Shown: positions 38,701 to 52,500 of the stretch, in pieces
How positions within the stretch are numbered: position 1 is the stretch's first letter
Layout: each line of letters opens with the position of its first letter
Source of the DNA: Lanius collurio
Lineage: Eukaryota > Chordata > Aves > Passeriformes > Laniidae
Direction of reading: 5' to 3'
NCBI GenBank assembly: GCA_020086605.1
Contig: JACBWW010000012.1
Coordinates: 9,667,078-9,731,077, forward strand
Length of the DNA: 64,000 nucleotides
Program-made: the position numbers and the translations under genes
The notes under the pieces: model-generated
What the model was told of the DNA's origin: nothing
Seen by the model: the letters and a program-made list of their open reading frames with translations, nothing else
Database searches by the model: none

Positions 38701-41700
38701 ATCAAACTCCTAAAACATTCGATATCAAATGATGATAGATAAGTTTTGTGCAGCATTTGCACCATTTTATCGCAAATAATTATAAAATGTGAACTCCTCA
38801 GGAAGCAGCTTCAAAACTTGTGTTTCAACAAGTCTATCAAATTTCCACTTGAAGGTACTTCCAGAGTAAGAATAAATACAATCAATAATGACTTTGAACA
38901 GTTGACAGTAACAGTCTTCAAAGGATAATTTCTTCAAACATCAAGATTTTAAGACTGGTTATTATAGTTGGGCTAAAGAATTAGTCTTCCTCTTGCTATT
39001 GAGTGGGACTCAGGCACTTCATTTCCTCTATGTGGTTTGCAACTTGTAACATAAAAACATAAAAGAATCACCTTTAGGATTTTGTGTGTCCTTTAAAGGA
39101 AATGGATGCAGACAGCATCCTCAGAATAGTTGGTTTTTTTATATGCAGACTTGGTTTATAGTGTTTGGAAAATGAATGCTTCCAGATGACCCACCTGATT
39201 TTATGTATCTTAGTAAACTCATTATTGCACCAAGAGACAATACTTTTTAATGAGTGCATTTTGCTGAATCTCAGTGGTCCCTCAGGTTTTTACTTCTCTT
39301 GCATTTCAGGAATGTGTATCTTTGGCTTATTGGGAGCAAGTATAAGCATGTTCCTTTGCCTTAGAATGCTGACTTATTTCTTCTTTACTGTACTTGTTTT
39401 ATTATTGTGCTTACATGAACTAAATATTCAGTCTGAGACACATTTTATACTAGGGCTGAATCTTCAGGGTTAAGGTGTATAATCTGGTTTTCAACAATAT
39501 CTGAAAAAAGCATGTAAACAAATGTACCTGTCTGTATGTGTACCACTTGAATACTGTACTTCAGGCACAATTTTGACTATTTCCCTTTAATTACCTTAAG
39601 ACATATCCACACATTTACATGCATATATTCCTATAGTTGCATGCATAAAACATTTAGCATCTCACTAGTGAATTTGCATAGCTTCAGTGCTAGAATCATT
39701 CTGGCCAGCAGAACAGAGTAGGAAATTATGAGGGTAATGGTCTGTAACTGTGTAAGCAGCTACCATTTATAAAGGCAGAGTGAATCTACTGTTGTAAAGA
39801 ACTTTTTTAGCATCTTCTTGTAAAATAATCTTTTGAGTAATCTTTTGGACTCAGAATTGAGGTAATGCTGGAGGTTTGTTCCCACATAAGGCAGAGAAAT
39901 CAGAAATCTCTGACTAGATCTATGCCCCGCAATGTGTTTTTCTCATAATCTAAATGTGCATGCAAATCATGGGATTTCAAAACCTGAAAAGTTTAGAAGA
40001 AGGAAGGAGGAGGAGAAAGGAGGTGTAGTGTTGTATTTCCATGCACTTTTTGTATTGCTGATGGTGTTGTTGATGCTGCTCAGGTGTGTAAGCATGGGAA
40101 GTAAACCATGTCTCAGGACAGTTGCATTTGAAGAGTGTTTCTCTTGTTTCTGTCAGCAACAGCTGAGGAAGGCTGGAAGAATTGTCCAACTTATTAACTA
40201 ATATCATAATAAACAGGGAGCCTGGATAGAGCTTCAGAAACTGATAATGGCTATTAATGAGGTGCCTACAATCCATTCCTTGTAACACTGTCTTGAATCA
40301 ATAAGTACTTTCTAATCCAGAACATGTGCTGCCTTGAAAGAAATTCTGCTATAACAAGGAAACAAGGCACAAATTTAAAAAGCTGGGGTTTTTTTCTCCC
40401 AAAGACAAATTACTCTTCTTGAAGTGAACTAAAGAACTTAGAAACTTAATATATGTTTTGAGTGATCCAGCATGTCTTTTGTTCTCCCTCCTTCTTTTCA
40501 TCTGTTTGTATTTACCCATTGAGACTTAATTTTCGTTTTTATTTTCTTCCTTCTTCTCTTCATCCCATGGGTCATCTATTTATTGTTACTGTGTTCAGCT
40601 CTCATGTTAATGGCCTACCCACGTGAAATAAAACTGTAACGTCATCACCTACTTGTGTCCAGCACCATGGTTCAGCTGTTCCATAAACCAAAAGGGCTGT
40701 CCAATCACTTTGAGTCTGTCTTCATCTCTCACTGCAGTGAACAAGAATGAAGAAACTTGATTGCAGCACTTAAACATTTAGATATCCACAGGACAAAGCA
40801 CTACTGAATCTTCAATTATTTCTTTATCTATTAGAGAAAGGATTAGAAATAAATATATGGCTAGTGTTTAAAGCCAAGCAAGTTCCCAGTGGAGTTAAGT
40901 CACAATATTTTTTACAGTGAAGATGACTTTTCACTATGGAAAAAAATCCAGTAGTGAATTCTTCATGTGCTGTCTCCAGTTCAACTTTGGATCTTTTTCT
41001 AGGAGATAATTAAGAATTTTTTCATCTAGTTCTAAGCAAAATATAAAATCATGAGGCATAAGAGTGGTTTCAGAAAATTAATTAATCATGTCATCTGGCC
41101 CTAAACTCTTTAGTAGCTATTAAAGTCAATGAATTCTGAATTGATCACTGGGGTTTTTTTGTGTCTCCATTACCTTTTGCTCTATCTTAACATAAATCTT
41201 CCAATGAGCTATATAGCCTTTCTCTCTTTTCTTGAAATTCAGTTATGGTCAATGGCTGTATTCACAGAATGTCAGCTTCTCTCATCACCCTGTATGAACA
41301 TCCACACTCTTGCCAATAATCTCCTGATGGGGCTTGCAACAGCTCAAAGTTTAAGGGGAGATTTTGTGGCAGCATATTCAAATTCTTCTGATACTGCTGT
41401 TGGACTCTGAGGAACCTCTTTGAGGAAACACAGTTGTTTGATATTGGTGATGGCAAGAGATATCCAAGGTACCCGTGCTGTTTCCTTGAGGGATTTGACA
41501 TCAATAAAATAAAGGAAAATTTGTGAAGATCTTAACAAAAAAACAAAAAAAAACCCCAGTCAAGAGCACTTCAACTAGTTGAGACTTGGGGATTTGGCAG
41601 CTAAATTCTTGTTTTTAATGCAGTTCTTTAAAGGCCCATGCATGCCACACTTCTATATGCTACCGTTTTCAGATGCTGATTTATTAGGACTTCCTGGATA

Positions 41701-44700
41701 TGACACAGGGGCTCTTTCTCAAGAGCTGCTTCTGGAACACAGCCTGCAAAGATTTAGCCAGCTCATTTACCAGGAAAGAAAAGCAGACAATGATCAAACA
41801 GACTGGACAGAAAACTGCAAACTTTCCCCCAACTTTTCATCCATTTTTTTCAGAATATCTTAAACTGTAGCGGATGAAAGCCATAGAATGGTATAAATAA
41901 CATGTATGACTAATAAACCCTTAGAAATCCCTGTGCAGACATTCAGGCATTGGAAGAAGGAAGCTAAAAATATAGACTCATACATTCACAGTCAAAATAA
42001 CCTAGTGTATGTCCTTGCATAGGAATAACAGAAAACCAAGCTGTGAAGAAGCCAGGGGAGGGATCCCATACTGTGAATGAGGATATTTATGCACAAGCTA
42101 AATGTGGTGAAGGAAGTAGTTGGTGAGCAAGGTATGAACTCTGATGACTTATTTGAAGGGTCACAATAAGGTCTCTTCAGACAGAGTGTGTCTGTGGTTT
42201 GGATACCTCTGAATTTTTGCCATGGCTGTTGCTTATATATTTTCTAAGGCATCCTGGAACATTCTGCAACACCTCTTCTGTGCCTTTTGTGTTTAATACA
42301 ATAACGTTGCAAGAAGACTGCAAACTGTTTCTATTAGCAAATCCTGTAGCATGCTTATTACAGTAATGGAAATTACTCCTGGAATGCAGTCAGTGGTGGA
42401 GTATAAATGGCTGTGAGAATGAGTTAATCTCCTGCCTTTGCTAAATGTTTTTCCATGTGTAGGAGGCCTTGGTAATTAATGCACTTTCCCCTGATCTGCA
42501 GATACTGTCATCATTTCTATATGTGATTGAAATCTCTGCCTTCACAGGTTTGGAACCTGACACTGACACTAATAAACAGATTAAAGTCACTGATATTAAT
42601 TTCAGAAAGGACTCCAGAAATTTTAGATGGAACAGCCTGTGTTTCACTTTGTGCCATCATCTCTTGTTCCTCTTGTCCTGTCACTGGGTGCCACTGAAAG
42701 CAGCCTGGCTCCATGTTCTTTACACCCTTTACATATCTGTGCACACTGATGAGATTGCCCTGAGATCTGCTGCTGCTTTTTTATTTCATTAATACAGTAC
42801 ACTGTTCAGTTGTATGTTCAGTCTCATAAGCTATAATGCAAATGTATGTTTCCATACTGTGACCAAACTAAGTAGTTTAGCAGAGTGTGAAGTGAGATGA
42901 TATTACAATATTGTTGGCATAAATTTATACATTCCTGAAGGCTGTTTAAAAAAGTTATTTTCACTAGGCAGAAGCTTATCATGTTCTATTATTTAAATGC
43001 CTTTTAATTTTATCTCCAGTATGTCTACTAATATACTTGACACTGTCAGTGTCTTATTTTAAGAGACAACCAAAAGGTATTTTCCTGTGGATTCTGAGCC
43101 TTTAAAGGACCACTGTCCATTGTTTTGTGTTTTAAGTGGTTAATATCCAAAGCTTCCTTTTGTATATTTAGGCATAGTGTCTGAAATCTAGAATTTAACA
43201 AGATATCCAGATACCACAGTGGGCTATAGGTTAAAATTAACTGCCCCAAAAACCACAGGAGGGAATTATTGAAATCAGGACGGAAATATATGTTTAGAAA
43301 ACAAAAAAAATCATCCTGAATTTAATAAAACACAGTTGCAATCACTGCCTGGTAAATCAGGCCAATGATTTGCTTTCATAGGGAATGTAGGAGCCTCCTT
43401 TACCTTCATTTTGTAAAGTTTTGGATATTGACACCAAATGAAGAGAGAACTTGTTTGACCTTGACAACTGATATTTTCTACAGTTTTTGGTCTAAAAGAA
43501 AGAATTTTGTTATCTGTGTGTGCTTTTCTTCAGACTGAGCTGGATAAGAACATGATTTGTCAGGGATATGCCAAAGCTATTGAGCACATCTCTTCTGAGA
43601 CATAAGTACTATGTCTTTTAACACCAAGTGGAGTTTATAAGTATCTCTCATATATGTGTTATGGAAGATTTCTTTATACACTGCAGCACCACTCTCAAGA
43701 GAAACAATCTATTTAAAAAGGCACAGAAATTATTTTTTTAGTTCCTGCTACCTAAAAGACAAATTATTTCTAAATCAGAACTTTCCAAGGGCAACTGCCA
43801 TGTTTGTTCTAAGATGTATTCTTTGATGACTGTGTATGTGACTAGAGTGAGAGAGGAGGAAAGGGTGATGGGACTAATAATCTGTTGAATTATTGTTTTA
43901 TCTTTAAATAAAAATATGTTGTCATTGTGAAGAACTGTACAGTCTACTCTGTGTGTGAATTGTCCTTTTGATGCTTTTCTAGTACTATATTGATAAACTA
44001 ATTGCACTTGCTTATCTTGAAGCTATCATAATTTGTTATTCATTGAATTTGGAAAATGTGCTCAGCACTCTATGGGCAAAAATGTGGATTAAAAAGTACC
44101 TAAGTTATTTACTCAATTGCTGAGTAAACTCTGTTTGAGGGAAAGGTCTTTTTATGAGGCAATTCCATTGAGAGAGAGATGAAGTGATGGCTTCCACCTT
44201 TATAATTATAACGAGACAGTTTTTTGCATTCATTGACAATGCATTCTCTAGAGATAACCGCTCTTCCTTCCTCTTCCTTCCAAACCAATAATATTGCATA
44301 CAACATCCTCCGCCAGCTTTTCAACACTCACCTCTCTAGGCTGTGACTTTGCCTTTTGCAGCATTTTAAGAAATTTATTGAAGCAGTTTCCTTGTTCAAA
44401 AGTTTGTTCTTACAGTTGTAACTCTGCAAAGAGTTTCCATGGGGGCCAGACTTCCATAAATTGCATCCCTTCAAGTCTGATAAGGCTGTCCAGCAGTGGT
44501 TATGTGATATCTGTCAGCAATGGATTCAGCTGTCTACTCAACATTACCTTCCTTGAACTTGGAAGAATTTTACTGTCTTCAACTTTCTTCCAGGTAATAT
44601 AGTCATCTTTGGGGGGAAAAGCTTCATCTTCACTGAGGTAAATTGTATCAGTGGATTTTTCTTTTTCAGTAAGAGAGTAGAGTGAGTGAAGATAATGTGA

Positions 44701-47700
44701 ATAAGGTTAGGCTTTCCTTTCCCTTTGAGATACCTCCCAGCTTGTGTAGGGGGCATCAAGTGCTATCAGAAAGGCAAATGGCCAACAGAACTTAGTTGGT
44801 ATGTATTTTAATTATATACATGAATGCAAAATACACGTATTTAGCTTCTTGGGATATCATTCTGTATGCATGAACATCTCTTTTTCAATTGAATGAATTT
44901 GAATATTTAAATTAGCACATATTAATCTCACCTGCTGTGTAGGTATTTCAAGTTATCTAAAAAGCTCTCTTGTACTGCAAAATTGTTAAAAGCTCAGCAA
45001 ATAGCAAAAAAAAATTTTTTTCCAATAGACAGGTAGTTATTTTTTAGTGGAATTATCCATGCAATCAGCTTTTCAACCTATCCAGGAGATTTCTTAATGC
45101 TAACATCTTTCTGTTAGTGCCTGGTGAATACTGTCACAATACCAAAGGCAAATTGTGTCTCAAACAATAGGCACAGCTATGCCTTATTAACAATTACAAC
45201 AGGAAAAGTGACATATGTCTTATTTTATTGTTATAATATCGTTAAAAAGTACCTCTACTTTCTGACTGAGAACACTTATGTCATGAGGGCAATAAAACAT
45301 GTTTTTTGTTCTTTCATTCGGATGTGATTTTGCCAGGAAATACATGAGAGCCTTGAAAAATGGAAACATATAGTTGAATAGAACTGTCTACATTTTCAAA
45401 CATTCTATTGTATGAATAATTGCTGAGGTTGTGATGAAACTGTGGAGTCATTTGAAAATGTGAGAATCTAGTGGTACAGTCTAACAAGCAAACGAATGTG
45501 TGGCGTTGCTTAATTTTTAAAGTGATATGGTTCTGCATTACATGTTTTCTTCATTGCATCCATGATGCAATTCACCCCAAAGAAGTTTGCATATATCTTT
45601 CAGGTATTTTTTATGTACACAATGGTTATAGCAGAGGCAAAATAATATAATTGAGGAAAGTTTGCAATTATGAATCCAATTTTGAGCTGAATTAGGTCAG
45701 TACAGTTTTGAAGTCTAGCAGCAAATAAAAGAAGATAATGCCATTTAAGTAAGTGCAAAATTTCACTGGACTTTGCTTAGATGCAAAGTACAGCAAAAAG
45801 GTCGCTTTTCTCAAGGCAGAGTGACTTGTACCAGGTTCTCTCAAGTGTTCTACTCCATATTAATTTCAGTAATTAAGGAACTTGTCATTCCTTGTAATGA
45901 ATAGTTCGAGCTCTGAGTGGGAAGTGGCACTTCCCTGACTCATTGGTGGACTAGACTTGGAAGCTATCACTTCTTACTCCTTGAGAAGTACTATCTTAAC
46001 TATTTGATTAGTCTTTGAATGGAAATGCTAGAAATACAGTTAATTACCTATGAAACTTCCCATTCAAAGTACTTGCAGATATTAGAAATGTCAGTCTTTC
46101 TCTGACAGAAGGTAAACAAGTGAATGATCCTCCGCATTTTCCATACTTTATCCTTTGTTTTCCCTTCTGAATGACCTAAGATTTTACTGCACTTTCCTCT
46201 GTTTGGTTAGAATTGAGAAAGTCAGACTTGTTATACTTCCACATTTCCAGGAAAATGAGGAGGCTGAAAGAGAGCTATAGGGCATTTTTATCTTTTATTT
46301 CTATCATTATTTGCGTATGTGCCTAAGTCTTGGCCTGACTCTTGGGAAATGGATCCCTAAGAAATTGTAGGAATTGATAACCTTTACTCATATAACTGAA
46401 TTATAAGACTGTATGGCTTTGGCCATAAAAAAGCTCCTTCCATAATTCTCTACCAGTGAGTATCAGCCCTGACTTCTAACACCACCAGTTTCCTCATCTT
46501 GGGCTACTCACAAACTGAGGCTGCCAATTAAATTAGGACTTAATAAAATTAATCTCATTTAAAACACACACTTTCAGTAAAAAACAGAAATCTTTAATAG
46601 CTGTTGTTGCGATTATGATGGCATAAACCAAATGCTTTTACTTACATCTGTGCACAGACACTCAACTTGGTGCAACTGAGTGAAACTTAATTGAGTTACA
46701 ACAGAGGGGATTTTCTGTGAGGTAAAATTTTTGGGGGCATATAGTGGCTGCACTGTTAAGTCAGCTGTAAATTTTCCTTTGCTGTGCTAGGCATGCTCTG
46801 CATTTTAGCCATCTCTTGAGTCTGGTATTTACAATTTTTTATCTTTTCTGCTTCATAATTTTGAAATGTTTACATGATGGACTACCATGCAGCTGACAGG
46901 CAAAATGAGATGCTGCAAGAACAGCATCGAAAAGAGGGTTTCTTTGTAAGGCTAAAATTCTATAATTCCTTTTTGATACTTTAGGGAAACAACAACCAAA
47001 CATTATTGCTTTTTCTGTTTGCCTAAACTCATAACAATTCAGTCAATTCATGGTAAGAAAAAGAAAATATGGACATTCCAGCTTTGGGGAAGAAAATTGA
47101 TTTTGTGTTCTTTTTACAATTCAAGCCGGTGCTGTTTATGTGATTGAGATTGCAAGTAAATTTTACATTTGAAAGAGTTCCATAATAAAAGTATTATAAA
47201 GAAATCCTGTCTTTGCACAGGCAGAGCCTATTAGTTTGGCCTTTATGGGGCGTTTAGTATAATATAATAAAATTTTATAATAAAGCATGTAATCTGGCTC
47301 CTGATGAAACTTCTCAGGAACCACAATAACACAGGATCATAACATATACATACACATAACTCAGTGTTTCATTCCCAAGGGGTCTATAGCTGTACTCCAG
47401 AATATAAAAAATATCTTCTGAATCATTCTTCCTGTAGACTTAGGCCAAGAAGATTGTAGATACCTTCTTTTATGTGGTTCTCCATATATTAGAGTGGATG
47501 CTACGTGCTAGTGTATTTGTTCACAGTATTGGAAGAAGAGCAAAGAAATCTTATTTGGGTTACTTTTTAGGTGTCCTATTGTTGCAAAACCAAGACAACA
47601 TTGCTTATGCTCTGAAGCCTGCTATCTGTCCAAAGTGGAAAGGAAAGTTGGTATTATTCTAGGTGGAGTCCTTGCCATCACCTGCTTTGCTCACTTCAGC

Positions 47701-49037
47701 TGCCCAAGTGCTCAGCCCCTAAAATGAGGTTATGAAATCTTTGCAGCAGTTACAGAGCACTTTTGGAATACCATCAGTGCACGTCTAACTGAGCCACTTC
47801 TATTTTTTGGAAACAGCTGTATTGCAAATAAATTGATTAGGAATCTGTTAGGATCAGTCAGAGGCATGTCTCACCCCTCTGGACCATGGGCTTAGTCATG
47901 AGTGGAACAGCAGAAAGTACATTGCAGCTCTGATCCTAGCAAATAGCATCCTTTATCACTGTCCTAGACTGATGAACTTTTTTAACAAACATTGCTTACC
48001 TTTAGAGATGTTTTGGTAGCATGGGAAGTAAGAATGACAGGAGGTCATTTGGTAATTGATATGACTTACACAGATCTCAGGACTTCAATTAACATTGTTA
48101 TTGTACAAATCAAATGAAGATGATCTGTTCAGCCACACAACCAACCACCATGGAGACAAAGCCTGGGTTTTACACAATGCTGAAATGAGAAGAAAGTGAG
48201 TCAAAACACTGGAGTCTTTTGAACACATTATTAGTCAATTCACTAGTTGGATTGTATTCAATCTAGATGAAAGGAATCAATGGTACATTTAATTAAGAGG
48301 GTTATTGCTTTTGTAAGAGGACTTGCAGAGGAATTACAATTCTCAAAAGGTGTGTTCAAAGTGTTCTTCATAGGGCACAACATGGCTCTTTTATACCAAA
48401 GTCATACAAATGAAGGCATTTCTTTCAAATGTGGGTAACTTCATATCTGTGCAGCCAAGTAAGTGATTTGATTTTCAGAAATGCTGAATGCTGACTTATT
48501 TTTAAGTTTACAGGTCTTCACTGCCTGTGTAAAGTAGGCTGTTATATGAGTGCCTAAATATAAATTTTGGTGCTTGACTTTAGGTTGACAAGCTCAACAG
48601 TTTTGGCTTTGATAAATAAAACAGACACTCTAAGCTGAAAGTATGGCAGTAAACTTGGCTCTAGCTAGATAAAAATTGACTGTATTACAGCAACAAAATG
48701 TATATCTTTTGCATCCATTCTACAAATTCTAAGTGCCATGAAAAAAATCCCAGCAGAAATGAGAGAGTGAATTCTGAAACTAAACTCTAGGCATAAGCAA
48801 ACCCTGATATTTGTATGTTTATTTCACTACATTGACAATTCTACTGAAAAAATGTTTTGATGGAAGATCAAATAGGTTTTTTTTTATATATTTATGCATA
48901 TGTATTTCAAAAGTATAATAATCAGAGACTAACGTGCTGTCAAATACATAGCTGTATAAACTGTATTTTTGCCAATTTTATCACTTTTTGTACCTGCTAG
49001 GATACTCAAAAACTCAAACAATTCAAGACTAGAGCTA
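35761..49037. other. Non-coding DNA, no supported gene
   Basis: Thirteen kilobases with only short, domainless frames. One frame is open for 110 codons (38124-38456), includes KKMYDVLTELEAEGFTLV and is a little richer in G+C than its surroundings. It has no convincing acceptor and its first ATG is well inside. A/C-rich run at 41536-41556. At 44332-44423 both strands are open and the minus strand ends at a GAG|GTGAGT donor. Low-AT-skew segments near 36,760-36,860 and 47,220-47,340 could be conserved regulatory DNA but cannot be judged without an alignment. Confidence 0.5.
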
Positions 49038-49117
49038 CAGCTGTTGTAAATCCATGTGCCACATGCACTTCAAAGAAGGGAATGTGCTGATATAATCCAG
49101 CTGAGCATTTGGTCTCT
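49038..49117 (+). repeat. Palindromic MITE-like amniote repeat
   Basis: CAGCTGTTGTAAATCCATG on the left and GTGCTGATATAATCCAGCTG on the right, followed by AGCATTTGGTCTC, match both arms of a short palindromic repeat widespread in reptile and bird DNA. Its arms read CAGCTGGTGTAAATCAGC inverted about a TCCATTGA/TCAATGGA centre, followed by AGGATCTGGCCC (recalled from memory). Each arm fits that consensus better than it fits the other arm, as expected for an old copy. Confidence 0.42.
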
Positions 49118-49551
49118 AGACATGAATTTACATTCAACACTGAGAGTGAGATCTACAGGTGGTCTAAGTCAAAGCAGGTCAAACGCAAGTTAGTAGAGCA
49201 GCACTGATTTGTGGTTGCTAAGGAGCAAGAAGTAGATTATGATGACAAAGATGTTTCTCATTACCTTTCCTAAACACTTCCTTATTTTAAACAGGCAACC
49301 AAATCCACATAATCAAGTAGAACAGTAGAGAGTTGCAGTTTCTGTTTTGGTGATGGTTTCTTTAGCATTACTGTATGGCTGTGACTTTGCAGGTGTATGT
49401 GAGAGATCTGTCTCTGCTGAAGAAACAGTTTTTTTATAATGCAGAGCAGAATGTCGGGGCACTGCAAACTTGTTTGATCCTGAAGGAAGAAGAAGGGTGG
49501 AATTTCTTCCCATAATGTAGATGCCAGCAGCTTCCAGAGGGACATTGCTGA

Positions 49552-49578
49552 TTTTTTTTTTTTTTTTTTTTTTTTTTT
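49552..49578 (+). repeat. T27 homopolymer
   Basis: Twenty-seven uninterrupted T bases, the longest homopolymer in the window. No flanking retroposed gene or SINE body was recognised on either side. Confidence 0.95.
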
Positions 49579-52500
49579 ATTGGTGTAGAATTAGGCTTTC
49601 AAAGTACTGGATCTCTGACTGATGTAAGTTAGGGGCAATCTGTTGAAAATTAAAGTGTTCTGTTGATTCAAGTTCACTCTAAAGTTGATTTCTAATGTGC
49701 TTGTTCTAGTGCTTCATGTAAGACTCATGTGAAGTGTGTCTTAGAAGGAACAAGATAACTACAGAGTGGTAGGAAAAAGGGACTTAAAAATTTGAATTAG
49801 ATTTATCTTTCCTTTTATAATAAATAAAGAATGAAATTGGGTGCTTAAATACCTGACTTTTTTATTAGTCTGTGTAAAAGTCCAGGATTTATAGCTCTAT
49901 ATTAGGGGGATTAGCTCTGAGGCTAATGAGCAAGGTAAACTGTGAGAAGCTTCATAGCTTTCCTGGAAGGGGAATAATTTGGGAAATGAAATGTGATTCA
50001 TTTGTGCATAATTAATATGTAGAGTTACCTTTGATTTTCTGAAAGTTCAGTATGGATGAGTGTGTTTATAGGCTTGACAAACTGTGACCAGTTGCACTGT
50101 GACATGTTGAGGAGAAAAGCATGTTGGATTGGAGGGCCAGTTCCCAAGATGTAGATCCCTGAACTTGCCTTGAGAACTATTTTCAGATGTTATTAAAGAC
50201 TGTGCTTTTCCACTGACTCATTTGTTTATTGCAACTAAGGTGCCTGAGGGAGTATTCAGGGAATTTCCATGGCTGTATCCTCTAGCCCTGCAAGCAAGGC
50301 AATACCTGCTGTCTGTGCAGAGCCCACAGTGATCCTGAGCATTGGAAGGTATTGGTAAAGCACAGAAGGCCTCTCACAAACAGGAGAGTCGTTGCTCTTT
50401 CTGATCATTAACCTCACGTTGGTTTTTAAAAAATATTGAGTATGAAGTTTGGGTCTGGTCTGACTACTGAGCTTTTTAGTGTGAGACCAAGAAGCAAAGG
50501 GGGATGTGAGTCTGCAGTACTTGGTATATTTATGTACAAAATCCCACATGCTGGGACTTGGGTAGCTTGAGAGGCTTTACTACTTTATACTTTAAAGCAA
50601 ACACTTGGTGTTATGGCTACAAATGTTGTCATATTTGGTCTTTAAGCTGATGTCTGCTGCATATACAGCCAAAGTGAATAAGTGACTGCCTGTTAATGCC
50701 AAATCCATATGCACTTATTTATTTATTAAATGCAGGTGAAGAATTTCAGGAAAGATTTGAGAGACTTTAAAAATCTGGTTTTGGGGCAAGTGTTAAAGAG
50801 GGTTTTCTTTCTTAAACATGAAACAATTTTCACATATTTGTGCAATTTCAATGGCTTTACTATTCAAAATCTATTTTCTTCTCTGAGTGGTAGAGCCCAT
50901 TGCATGGAGAGAAGGCTGGTCCATGCCTTCTGCCACCAGGACAGTAAGAGACACAATATCTCTGCTGTAAAGTTTCAGCTAGTTTCATTAGTATTTATTT
51001 TTGGACTTAGAGAAGAACTTGACTTCTCTACATGCTTGAGGGGGAAGGAAGGAAAACAACATCTCTGCTCTGTTTTGCTCTAGGCGGTCGTCCTTTCTCG
51101 CACTTTTGGGGAACATCTTTACGTATTTGTCTTTTTACCACCTGCCAGATAGGAAGGCCTTAAATTTAATCTCTTCTGTTTCTTATGAGTCAGTAGTTGT
51201 TCTTAAATCTGACGGCTCAGAATGAAGTCTTTGTTCTAGTACCTGCCAACCTAGTTTTCTTACACAAATTTTGTGGTTTTTTTTTTTTTTTTTTTTCTTT
51301 TTTTGTCTACATTAAACTATATTGATCTTTTCTAGAGAGAACATATGTGATATTGATGAAACTATCTATTTGTGCTCTGTACAACTTCTGAATTTGTCTT
51401 ATATAGCTATTTTTTTTCTCTTTATAAAGTATTTCAGTGTGGATGAGATGTTCATTGAACTCTTTTGACCTAACTGTATCTTGTAGGTCCTACCTATGAC
51501 TGCTAATTCTTTTTTTTTTTCCAAAATGCATCTTCTCCATCTCCTTTGATCTAAACCAATGTGACTTGCTCTACAATCAGTTTTCAGTAGAACCACAGAT
51601 GAGGGTAAGCTAATTTGCCCTTTGTAAAGTGTTCCTCCTCTCTGTAATTGTCACTCCCAAGTAGGATAATATATTCTATTTTTGTTCATCTCTAAACAGC
51701 CTCAAATTATTTGGTACCAGCAAGGAGAAATAAATGTGCTTGGGACAGGAATAGCAAGAGCTCCTTTCCTGAGTAACAATGTGAGAAGAAATCGTAATTG
51801 GACTAACCATCATTCTAATTCATAGAAAATCAGAAGAATGTCTTTTCTTTGCCATTTGTCTTGCTTAATATAAATCTCAACAAAACACAAAATCAAACCC
51901 AATAACCTACAGCAACAAAAGAGTAATGTAGCATCCATTAAATACTGATTTACCTTAAAACAAGCGAAATTCCAGCAGTCTTGCCTTTCCTCAAATCCAC
52001 AATAATTTGTACCTTGTTTGATTTCTACCAAAGAAAACATTTTTCTACTAAAGTTACTCTGAGTTGATCTAACTCTTGGTTATCTTGCTGACAGTGTACC
52101 AATACAGATTAAATCCTGAATATTTTCTTCTCATTCTGCCTTGTCTGTTCTTTTTGGCTACTTGAGAAAACAAAAATTCTTTGATTGGGAAATAATTTTT
52201 TAGCTCTTTAAGATGATCTTTCAAGTTTAAGCTGTCAACTAATGGCATTCTTAATTGTCACTGATTTGAGAAATAAACTATTCCCCCAAATTCTCAAGTT
52301 TGTTGAGATTTGTGAGGTGAAAAGATGAAAAGCTTTGAGCTTCTCTGAGTTCGTATAACCCATTCTTGTCTCCAGCACGAGCAATTTCTTTCTTCTTGTT
52401 TTACAGAGCTAGCAGTGACTTACAGTGGGAAGAGCGGGTATCCTTGGTTAAGTAGTTTAAAACAATTGTCAGGAATTGAGGAGCTGTGTATTAATTCTGG

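Noticed and set aside
50730..51083. 117-codon open frame
   Set aside because: No recognisable motif, ordinary composition and no splice sites or promoter around it.
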